A stretch of DNA of 64,000 bases from positions 1,803,001-1,867,000 of the forward strand of contig OX637332.1 in NCBI GenBank assembly GCA_951799405.1, in the 5' to 3' direction. A program made the position numbers and the translations under genes. A model generated the notes under the pieces. The model had not been told where the DNA came from, did no database searches, and saw only the letters and a list, made by a program, of their open reading frames with translations. The DNA is from Agapetus fuscipes. Taxonomy: Eukaryota; Arthropoda; Insecta; Trichoptera; Glossosomatidae. Positions 10,172-18,526 of the stretch are shown here, one piece after another. Each line of letters starts with the position of its first letter. Position 1 is the first letter of the stretch.

Positions 10172-10399
10172 TTCTTGGACATTTTAGTCGTCGGTTGAGC
10201 CCACGCTTTGACAAACTATTGATGCATTTGTATGAAGACCTGTCAATCCAAAATGGCCGCAAGTGAACAGCTGATTAGTTTTCATAAAAATAATACCAAA
10301 ATTCGGTAGGTAAGAATGACCGTGGTGATGAGACATTCAGGCCAGGCATCATTAGTTTGTCAAAGCGTGGGCTCAACCGACGATTAAAGTGTCTAAGAA
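10172..10399. mobile_element. Mariner-like MITE with about 53-bp inverted ends
   Basis: Both ends carry tcgtcggttgagcccacgct within a ~53-bp inverted repeat (about four mismatches) that starts ttcttggaca / ttcttagaca. TA flanks each side, as for Tc1/mariner insertions. The ~120-bp core (gtatgaagacctgtcaatcc, atggccgcaag, accgtggtgatgag) recurs inside the larger repeat at 61735-62127, so the two elements share a module. Confidence 0.8.
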
Positions 10400-10470
10400 T
10401 AAGTAAGTATTCATAAAAAGATGCTTATTAAACTTTTTCGAACTGTGTTTTTTTCATTTGCGAAATTCCT

Positions 10471-10663
10471 TAACTTAAAGGTTAGTATGAGGCTGACCAT
10501 ACACATTGTAAAAAATGGTTCACTTTTCCAATGTCACTCCTGTTTCAGGGAAGGTTAGAAAAAGTTGCAGAATTTATGTTCATTTGAGTTTTGGAAAATA
10601 CCTACACATGCCGCATTTGTAAGCGCGATCTAACACATACGTCTGTTAGTTGGCATGCATTGA
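10471..10663 (+). mobile_element. LINE-A 3' tail, plus strand
   Basis: ggttagtatgaggctgacc, tgtttcagggaaggttag and the ending ggcatgcattgaat are present. The terminal AGATT repeat is replaced by a long T-run. Confidence 0.75.
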
Positions 10664-11390
10664 ATATTTTTTTTTTTTTTTTTTTTTTTTTATCATAATA
10701 TTTTACAATTTTATTCTAAGATATTTACTATTTATCATATTATGTTTACATTTATTTCTAACCCTCATGCGAAAGCAGATGCTTGTGTGCATTAAGGGCG
10801 AGAGCTTAACTACTTATATTTAACATTCCATTAACTAATACATTTTTTACCAAATTTAACATAACTATTTTAACTATTTAATTATTAAATATATTTATCT
10901 TATGTATCTTAACTATTTTGATTATTTACTAATTCAATTTATTTTTTATTTTTTTTATTCAATTTAAAATTAGGTTACATTAAATATTTACATTTTTTTT
11001 TTTTTTTTTTATATTGTTATTAGAATCTAACCCTCAGGCGAAAGTGAGTTTTTTTTTTTTATATATTGTTATTAGAATCTAACCCTCAGGCGAAAGTGAA
11101 TGCTTGTGTGCCTTGAGGGCGAGAGCTTAAATATTTTATTTTTCATTTACATAACTATTTTATTATTTTATATGAATTTTAAAATATCTTTGTTACTTAG
11201 ATTAAAGATTTACATTACTTTGAATGGGACAAAACTATTTTATGCTGTAATATATTCTATTCTATATTGTAGAATTTAAATTCCAATTATATATTAACAC
11301 TTAAGATTCATTTTTATGCACGCCCGCTATTTAACAGTTTAGTTAAGTTAACATTAATCGCTTTCAAAAATTCAAATCATTCAAAGCTGC
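10664..11390. other. AT-rich stretch with a repeated hairpin motif
   Basis: aaccctcaggcgaaag followed by tgcttgtgtgcctt and gagggcgagagctta is seen at 10757-10810 and 11069-11130, with a truncated copy at 11030-11048. The unit can fold as ccctcaggc / gccttgaggg. T-runs are frequent. No gene is visible. Confidence 0.55.
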
Positions 11391-11392
11391 AG

Positions 11393-11472
11393 CTCCCATA
11401 GACCACGGCAACAGATCCCGGAAAACCTCTCTCCAGCATCATCAGCCAGATGTGTAAGCCTAAAACTCTTGT
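11393..11472 (-). repeat. Single arm of the 52.7 kb foldback repeat
   Basis: The sequence (cacggcaacagatcccgg, ctctctccagcatcatcag, taagcctaaaactc) is the complement of the left arm at 52676-52755. Only one arm is present here. Confidence 0.7.
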
Positions 11473-11504
11473 TCATCACTTTCCTCAAACATACTATTTT
11501 ATTT

Positions 11505-12464
11505 GCCATAATCAGATGTGACGATGACACAAAGGAAGCTAATATAAGACAAGGGGTAAGACAGGGATGCGCTCTGTCACCTCTTCTCTTTAACGCTTAT
11601 ATACAAAGTGCGATCGATGACTTGCGAGAAAGAATGAGCCACAAAAAAGGTGTAAGGATACACGGTGAAAAGGTGGATATGATAAGGTTTGCTGACGATA
11701 TTGCTATGGTTGCTGAAAGTGAAGAAGAACTGCAGGAGGCCTTAACAACTATGGAAAGCATTCTCCAAAATAACTACAATATGAAGATAAATAAAGACAA
11801 AACAAAATTGCTAACTGTGGGCCGAGTGCAGCATCGAATGGGAGTAGTTATGTCAGGAGTGCCATTGGGGAACACGAGGGAGTTTGTCTACCTTGGCAGT
11901 AAAATAACGTGGGACGGACGGTCAAAGAGCGACATCGACAGCCGTATACACCAGGCTAGACTTGCATTTAATAAAAAAGCAAAAATAATAGAATCAAACA
12001 ACATAGACCTGAAACTGAGACTACTCCTCATCAAAACATATGTATGGAGTATTTTGATGTACGGCTGCGAGACATGGTGCCTATCCAAAAGGGATAAACA
12101 AAGACTAGAGGCTTTCGAGATGTGGTCGTATAGAAGGCTTCTAGGAATTTCCTGGAGAGACCACACCACAAATGAGGAGGTTCTCCAAAGAATCCAAGGA
12201 GGAAGGCACCTGCTCAGGACTTTGTCCGAAAGGCGTGCAAGATGGATCGGCCATGTAATACGGCAAGAAGGTCTCTTGCATGCCATAATGGAGGGGATGA
12301 CCGAGGGAACCAACTCTAGGGGACGCCCACGCCAAGAGTACCTGGAGGACCTGCTGGTGGACGTGCGCTGCTCAACATATGCAGAGCTTAAAAGAGCCGC
12401 ACAAGACAGGGAGGAATGGAGATCAAGAGTACAAGATATTGCTGCAAACCAATCCCAGGATTGA
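11505..12464 (+). pseudogene. RTE-like LINE, 5'-truncated reverse transcriptase
   Basis: The open frame (its in-window ATG at 11469 belongs to the flank) encodes about 320 aa of the second half of a non-LTR RT. RT motif B is QGVRQGCALSPLLFNAYI, the catalytic box is FADDIA at about residue 74, then YGCETWCL, SYRRLLGISWRDHTTNEE and a C-terminal GRPRQEYLEDLL with a DREEWR-type end, all RTE hallmarks. The stop is at 12462-12464, followed by a gaagaagaag tail. ACTATTTTATTT is repeated at 11493-11504 and 12479-12490, a 12-bp TSD, so the insertion is 11505-12478. The EN domain and first RT motifs are absent, so it cannot move by itself. The undamaged frame suggests recent insertion. Confidence 0.9.
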
Positions 12465-12519
12465 AACAGAAGAAGAAGACTATTTTATTTATGATTGATT
12501 ATATTTATATTTTGTATTG

Positions 12520-12665
12520 TTTGTGTATTAACACTGTGAAAATTTATATTCAATAATTTATTTAGTTTAAGGATTTAAATCAAACACTGTTTTATATTTT
12601 CACTTTTACAATTATTTATTCTTTAATTTTACTAACGTTTTCGATCTTAGATCATCGTCAGGTAT
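12520..12665. repeat. Repeat family with a CTGA-hairpin-GAAA motif
   Basis: gtgtattaacactgtgaaaa at the left is shared with 27640, 49290 and 57925. On the minus strand 12635-12661 reads ctgacgat-gatc-taa-gatc-gaaaacg, a short hairpin between conserved bases. I suspect a terminal repeat of a Penelope-like or other retroelement, but no protein is present. Confidence 0.4.
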
Positions 12666-12926
12666 ATTTTTTTTTAAATAAACGTCAATGGTACCATAAA
12701 GTATTACAATCAAATTGTGTGGTCATTCAATAAAATCATATAAATTTAGATAAATATTTGATAAAATTAATAAAATAAAAATAAAATTACAAAATTCTTA
12801 AATAAATTAGCAATTGCACTTACATTAATCCAGATTCAAAATTTCAAAATACAAAATTACCTATCCATCTATTTAATAAATTAATTTTGATAAAATTTAA
12901 AACTACAAATATAAACTGGACATCTC

Positions 12927-13163
12927 TAGATCTAAGCTGCAAAGATATGTATCATTTGAGATTCATATTAAATGCATTCCCACAAGCAGACACGCATAAT
13001 TTCGCGCTTACACATGCCGCATGTGGACCTACAATATAAAAAACCCAATCTCAAATGATCATAAGCCCTGAAACTCTTGCCGATCTTCCCTGAAGCAGGG
13101 GTGACATTGGCAAAGTGAACTATTTTTTACAGTATGGGTGGTCAGCCGCATACCAACCTATCA
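12927..13163 (-). mobile_element. LINE-A 3' tail
   Basis: Complete tail from gatctaagctgcaaag (3' end) to gcataccaacctat (5' side). No UTR or RT beyond it. Confidence 0.85.
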
Positions 13164-13170
13164 GAAAGAA

Positions 13171-13965
13171 AGAGACAAATTATGGTTATAATAATCTAAA
13201 ATATGGCTAAAACTCCAAAAAACAAAACAAAATAAAACAATACTGTCATACCAGTTGTGAATACTTATAGGTATCAATAAGCCAGTGTCTAATAATAATA
13301 TACTATTTACATTTATCCAATAAAATCCTCTTTAAAAAAAGGTGATTAAAATGTGATTTAATGGATAAATATTTTTTTTTTTATATTCTCACTCTGCCGG
13401 TTTCATTATTTAGACGAAAATTTCAAGATTTTAAAAACGCGAGTATTAAAAAAATCCAATCTCCTTTTCTCATAAGGGCATGCACGGCTGTCGTCAAAAC
13501 ACCCCGAAAAGCTGCGGAGCCCGCCACAAAGAGACAGCAAGTCTTCGTCGAGTTTGAGGCAGCTCCTCGCCTTATTCCCTTCTGGTAATAAGCGTTTCCA
13601 TCATGTCGGGCGACGAAGCTTGAAATGTCTTTTTTATATAATTTGTGGAACATGGATTGATTGGATTACGGTCGGTCGCCCGCGCACATCTGCGCTGGAG
13701 ACATAAAAATCTTATCTCTTCCTTTACAGCTACACCTTTATCGTCAAGTATAAAATGTGGTTGAGATTCTCTTACAATTGCGTAAAAGTAAAAAAAAAAT
13801 GTATGCAAGATAAAACAGTGCCTCTAGTAAGCGTTTTAAGTTACGTGTACTTTTCTATTGAGTATTTACATATATTTATGCTATGAAATACATATGAAAT
13901 ACTTATCAGATTCAGGTTTATTATATTTTAAAGCCAGTATTGTAAACAATATGTTAAGCAAGCTT
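13171..13965. other. Unassigned sequence
   Basis: AT-rich with a GC-richer patch (13470-13620). The frames there (75-78 aa on both strands) show no domain that I recognise. Confidence 0.4.
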
Positions 13966-14380
13966 AACATAAAAAATGATTTTCTACTCCCATTTAGTAA
14001 TTTACTAAGTACAAAACGGTTAACGAAATCACAATGCTATACATTTCCACAGCCCGTTGCGTAATGGTCATTACGTAACGGGTAACCGTGTTGAAATGAA
14101 AATGTGCGCATGCGCATTGTCAGAAATGGAACCATTTTTGAATCTCGAGCATCAACCTTGTATTATGCTATCCTTCTAAGCGACCGATAACAAACTATTA
14201 TTTGCCGTTTCCATAGCAACCACGTTTAAACATCAGCCATTACATGAATATTTTCAATTTATTGGTAGCTCCTCCCCATTATGTTCAATATTTATTCAAA
14301 TAAAAATCAATATATATTATGTGTAGAGTCAAATAAAAATTGTTAATAGTGTAATAATTCATCAAATTTATTTACCAAAT
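13966..14380 (+). repeat. Unclassified repeat R2, copy 1 (inverted partner 61735-62127)
   Basis: Shared blocks with the 61.7-62.1 kb region are ttctactcccatttag, caatgctatacatttc, tgcgcatgcgcattgtcag and gtgtagagtcaaataaaaat. Near 14052-14083 lies a palindrome, cccgttgcgtaatg / cattacgtaacggg. The central ~100 bp differs between the copies. No TIR or protein was identified. Confidence 0.65.
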
Positions 14381-15020
14381 ACTCCAAGTTTTAGCTTTCA
14401 TTTTTTCGAAGGAAAACAGACGGCTTGAAAGGAAAATAATGCAAGATATTTTCACCGCAAAAAATAACAGTTATTTGGCTAATAGGTTGGAGTGAGGTTT
14501 ACCACCTATGCTGTACAAACTTTATTCACTTTGTCAATGCTTCAGTAGTTGCAGGGCTTAACTAAAAATAATAAATATAAAAAATTAAATTCTGATTATA
14601 AAAACAGCCATTATGTAGATATTGTTTCGGTGCCATAAATAAATCGGCAGGCCTCGGCGACACGTGTTGTTGAAACCAAAAAATGAGTGTTGTTTTTGGG
14701 ACTCGATCGGCGGTCGCGACACCAATTCGCATGCACTGAGTGCGCGGGCAATTACGCGCCGGCGGCAATCTGTCCCGCAAATGGGGAAATCATTTCCTGG
14801 ACGTGGACGACCAGCGCGCCGGTGAAGGCACGCTCACAATGGAACTTTTCCTCGACGGGCAAACGTCACACAAGTGGTTGGCACTTAAAAAAGACTATGA
14901 AGTTTTTCGTCGTCGCTAAAAAACACCAGAAAGGACCCAGTTGTAATACTGAATGGCTGGTATAGATAGAAGTGTTAAATTAGGTATTATTTTTAAAATG
15001 AAAAAAACATTGCTTAATTA
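14381..15020. other. Unassigned sequence with a SINE-1 remnant
   Basis: Mostly unrecognised. 14690-14900 is GC-rich. About 14900-14960 (cgtcgtcgctaaaaaacacc, gacccagttgtaata) is a degraded piece of SINE-1 on minus. Confidence 0.45.
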
Positions 15021-15023
15021 TAC

Positions 15024-15329
15024 TATAGCATCTAGAATTTTAGGCCTTAAGTCATATGTTAAGACGCTCAGAATCTCTTTGCATTTTTGTTTGTAAATTT
15101 AAAATCCTCGAGCCCTAAACCCTCACGGCTATAATCTTTCAGTGATTTCTGAGTATCCTTTGCTTTGTGTAAACACTTGGGGAAGTGTAGCTTCACGGCA
15201 GAGCCTTCTGCCACTCGTATCTCACATAATTTTTGCATGCGAGTCCTGTGACACATCCCCGGATGGGATGAATATACAGGGCGTGGGTCAGTGGAGAGTG
15301 AGACTGACCCTGAGAGAAGGTGTTGATAT
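15024..15329 (-). repeat. Unclassified repeat R1, copy 2, with an open 62-aa frame
   Basis: Inverted copy of 6868-7173. On the minus strand 15256-15068 is open for 62 codons (MCHRTRMQKLCEIRVAEG... ending NAKRF). The family is unknown to me. The conserved frame in two copies may simply reflect recent duplication. Confidence 0.6.
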
Positions 15330-15787
15330 ATATTGAGTATTGAAAAGTTTCCGCTGAAACATCTCGTAAATAGATATTATTTAACTGTTGGCTAAGGTTA
15401 AACAGTCCAATTGTAATTTACATTAAACGTTATTCTTTTTATTCTTCGTTTCATTGTAGATCTGTCTATCGCAGTACTCCCTTCTGTGATGCAGAAGACC
15501 AGCGGCTCTTCCTTCTGTTGGCTGGTCAACCAGGTTAGGCGCTGAGGGTCTGGTATTTATTGTGCAACGATTTTGAACGAATCTACTTTCGCTCATGCGG
15601 TCTACATGGTCCCTCCAGAACCCTGAGGCCCCGCATTTTTAACGTTAGCATATGTGACTTTGTACTGATAAAGAAAACTACACACACGATTTATATAAGT
15701 GCGTCCTTTTTATTCAGTGTAAAGTCGCTATGCTACGTATAAAATACCGAGCCTAAGTGTCACTAATTTCACATGCTACTAATTTCT
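15330..15787. other. Unassigned sequence
   Basis: No element ends, RT motifs or Pol III boxes seen. Confidence 0.4.
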
Positions 15788-16091
15788 TAATATTAATATT
15801 AGGATGATTTATTTGGTAAGCGCTGTTTTTGTGTGTAACACACTTCAAGAACCCTCTGCGAGCTTGATCGTCGCTGTAGAAAGCGCCAATTCTCAATCAA
15901 GACCAAGTTGTTGTAAGGTTGGATGGACCTTTCAGTGACCGATCTTTGGTAAAGGTTTATGAATTTTTCAACTCAGCGAAGAGCATATTCGAAATATAAA
16001 TGGTATATTTTTTGTGCTCCGCCGGGATCCGAATCCACAACCTTCCATTTTCGAGACTGAAGTGCTACCACTGGATTACGGACCGGTCCAA
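15788..16091 (-). mobile_element. SINE-1 with LINE-E type tail
   Basis: On minus the tRNA-like head (ggaccggtccgtaatccagtgg with A box, and B box ggattcggatcc) is followed by the SINE-1 body (ttgaaaaattcataaacc, caacttggtcttg). It ends in the tail aaaaacagcgcttaccaaat and atcctaatattaatatt. No 5S domain precedes the head. Confidence 0.85.
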
Positions 16092-16485
16092 TTAGTTCCT
16101 TAATCGGTCTATCAGTGGTTTTCCAAGTGAAACGATGCATTGAAAATATTCTGAACGCCTCTTTACTTCTATCTACCTTCACCTCGCATCACGCCGTTTG
16201 TTACCGCGATGCTTGAATGTATAAAAGCTCGTGTATGCTCCAGACACACACTCTCGCGTGCGTGTGTGCGGATGCTACCAGCACATACTAGCAGCTGCTT
16301 ACAGGTCATTACCATGCTGAGCCGGAACCATCAGCGATTCATTTATACTCCAAATTACAATACCGCCCGCTCATATCCTACTGCGGATGGGACGAGTGAG
16401 AATCTAATGATGCGTATTACGAGTATAACAATTTTAATAAAAAACGTATGGCGAAAGAAAAGTTTTGAATACCAAGTATTCTATT

Positions 16486-16812
16486 TTGACCGGTCCGTAG
16501 CTCAGTGGTAACACTGCGGACTCACAATGGGATGGTTGTGGGTTCGAATCATGGCGGAGCACAAAAAATATACCATTTATATTTTTGAAATTTGCTCTTC
16601 GCTGGGTTAAAAAAATCATAAACCTTTACCAATGACCGGTCACCAAAGGTCCATCCAGCCTTACAGAAACTGGGTCTTGCTTGAGTATTGGCGCTTTGTA
16701 GCGACGACCAAGCTCGTACACCTCTGCGGCACTACAACAAGTGTCATAGACCCCTAGAGTCTTTAGAATCTAGGGAGTCTCCCGCACAGGATTTCTTTAA
16801 AAAAAAAAACTA
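16486..16812 (+). mobile_element. SINE-1 with LINE-D type tail
   Basis: Head at 16491-16562 (A box tagctcagtgg, B box gggttcgaatc) and the common SINE-1 body to about 16720. The last ~80 bp (cacctctgcggcac, catagacccctag, gaatctagggagtctcccgc, then poly-A) are not those of most SINE-1 copies. They match the 3' UTR end of LINE-D at 47283-47375 and at about 29300-29350. This is a SINE with a LINE-derived 3' tail. Confidence 0.85.
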
Positions 16813-16824
16813 CTAATCGTCCCC

Positions 16825-17289
16825 TTAGTGCTTGTTTGTCTTATGTCCATCAGTGGTAATTTCACATGAGCAATGTTTGTATGTGTATTTGACCAATGTG
16901 CCATGTAAAAACTGTAAATGGATTTTTAAAATATTTAAAACAACCTTCACATTATCGTGTTTTAAGTTTTTTTCTTTACTTAGATTGTGCAGCATGTGAT
17001 TTTTAAGACAATTTTATTAAAAGGTGATCTTTGAATCAAATAGTAGATAAGCCAAATAAGCACTGCGGGTACTCGCTGCCTTAGTTCTTGTTTACCGTAT
17101 ACGCCATTGAGAAAATTTTACATGAGCAATGTTTGCATGTGTACTGGACCAATGTGTCTTACAAAAACAAGAAATTTATTTAAAAAATATTTTAAAAAAC
17201 TCTCACATTATAGAGTTTTACGGTTTTTCTTAGCTCAGTTTGTGTAGAATTTGATTCATAAGACAACTGTATGAAAAAGTCATATTTGA
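16825..17289. repeat. Two diverged tandem units of about 210 bp
   Basis: Unit 1 (16825-17034) and unit 2 (17081-17289) share acatgagcaatgtttg, atgtgta-t-gaccaatgtg, cacattat-g-gtttta and a final ttga, by eye about 70-75% identical. They lie 0.5-1 kb upstream of the intact LINE. Whether they belong to it is unclear. Confidence 0.65.
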
Positions 17290-17334
17290 CAAGATTGGCA
17301 TATACGGAAAACAAGAACTGGGGGAGCGTACTGT

Positions 17335-17480
17335 CTGAGTCAACCTTGCCGGTATTTTATTTTTGGGTTTCAGATAAACACCGATACGGGAAATTATTTG
17401 TTACACCCTCGTTGGGGATCAAACCCTTGCTTTCGGTATGGAATGCAAGCACTCTACCAACTGAGCTATCGACTGGAATA
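17335..17480 (-). mobile_element. SINE-2, 5' half
   Basis: Head on minus (ccagtcgatagctcagttgg, B-box region gggtttgatccc) and body up to ggcaaggttgac. The 3' half is missing. Confidence 0.8.
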
Positions 17481-17801
17481 ACTGTACAAATTCAGGAAAA
17501 CTATGCATTTGCAACAATACAATACATTAAATCAATACGTACAAAAGCTGCTCCGGCTATTTTTAATATTTATATGCTGTAATCGTAATTATTTTGGTGA
17601 CAAAAGTGTGTGAAAGTATAATCGAAGTGTTAACAAATGGGACTTATGCTATTATTTTGAAAACGGTACTGTGGAACTGGATAAAGTCTTTATTATTAAC
17701 ATATTTACATAGTCCTATTGAATAGTCATCGTCCAAGCACCTATAAATCTGAGTATAGGGTGGTCACAAAGATTACTGTGTATTTTTTGTCTAAATAATC
17801 G

Positions 17802-18521
17802 GTGAGAAGACATAAAATGACTGCTATGGAATTTATTACTGAGGCAAAAAACATACTAATGAATTTGAACTCGATTATTAATGATACCAACAATAAATTT
17901 AGCAAAGACCACATAGCAAAGCTCACACCAAGGCTTACCGACCTTTCGGGTACCATCAGCCAAATGGCTGTGAAGATGGGTAGCCTGGAAGGAGAAGTAC
18001 AGGCGTACAAACAAATTGTTAATAATCCTCCCAAATCAATACCCAAATCGAATCCTTCCGACATGTATGAGGCCATTGCTGAGCTGGAAGATCGAAAGGA
18101 GAGGTCTAAAAACGTTATAATTTACAACTTACCTGAAGGTACTTCTAACACAATTGAAGGTATTAAAGAGGATGATGATTCAACTAAAAACACTATAAAT
18201 CTTATCGATTCTTCAGCAACATCGGATATTGTGAAAATTTATAGACTGGGAATTAGAAAAACTGATTCATGTCGTCCAGTTAAGGTTGAATTTAGAGACC
18301 CGATAACAGTGAAAAAACTATTAAACTTCAAACGTATTATACCCAATGGAATAAAATTGAAACCAGATCAAACATATCAACAGAGGAAACAATTGATGGA
18401 GTTAAGGACTGAGTTGGAGGAGAGGAAAAAGAAGGGAGAGGTTAATTTAACCATAAAGTATATAAACTCGTTACCAAAAATTGTTTCAAGCACACCAAAA
18501 AACTACAGAGACATAAATTAA
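17802..18521 (+). CDS. ORF1 protein of the non-LTR element (nucleic-acid-binding)
   Basis: 239 aa. Residues 10-75 are helical, with heptad-like spacing that could form a coiled coil. Residues 86-110 (AIAELEDRKERSKNVIIYNL) lead into an RRM-like domain (about 103-183). Then comes a C-terminal segment with DQTYQQRKQLMELRTELEER and LTIKYINSLPKIV, as in the L1-ORF1-type proteins of many insect LINEs. In that family ORF1 coats the element RNA and acts as a nucleic acid chaperone. A second ATG at codon 6 is an equally good start. The frame ends TAA at 18519-18521, while the ORF2 frame is already open from 18446, a ~75-nt overlap in the -1 frame. Confidence 0.88.
   Translation: MRRHKMTAMEFITEAKNILMNLNSIINDTNNKFSKDHIAKLTPRLTDLSGTISQMAVKMGSLEGEVQAYKQIVNNPPKSIPKSNPSDMYEAIAELEDRKERSKNVIIYNLPEGTSNTIEGIKEDDDSTKNTINLIDSSATSDIVKIYRLGIRKTDSCRPVKVEFRDPITVKKLLNFKRIIPNGIKLKPDQTYQQRKQLMELRTELEERKKKGEVNLTIKYINSLPKIVSSTPKNYRDIN
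18497..18503 (+). promoter_or_regulatory. Candidate -1 ribosomal frameshift site (A AAA AAC)
   Basis: In ORF1 phase the codons are cca aaa aac, so the heptamer A AAA AAC is in the exact X XXY YYZ register used by retroviral -1 slippery sites. It sits 15 nt before the ORF1 stop, inside the ORF1/ORF2 overlap, and a -1 slip enters the ORF2 frame. I see no obvious strong downstream stem. A-rich context could give such a heptamer by chance. Confidence 0.5.
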
Positions 18522-18526
18522 ACTGC

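Noticed and set aside
14687..14965. 92-aa frame in a GC-rich patch
   Set aside because: No recognised domain, and its 3' part overlaps a SINE-1 remnant.
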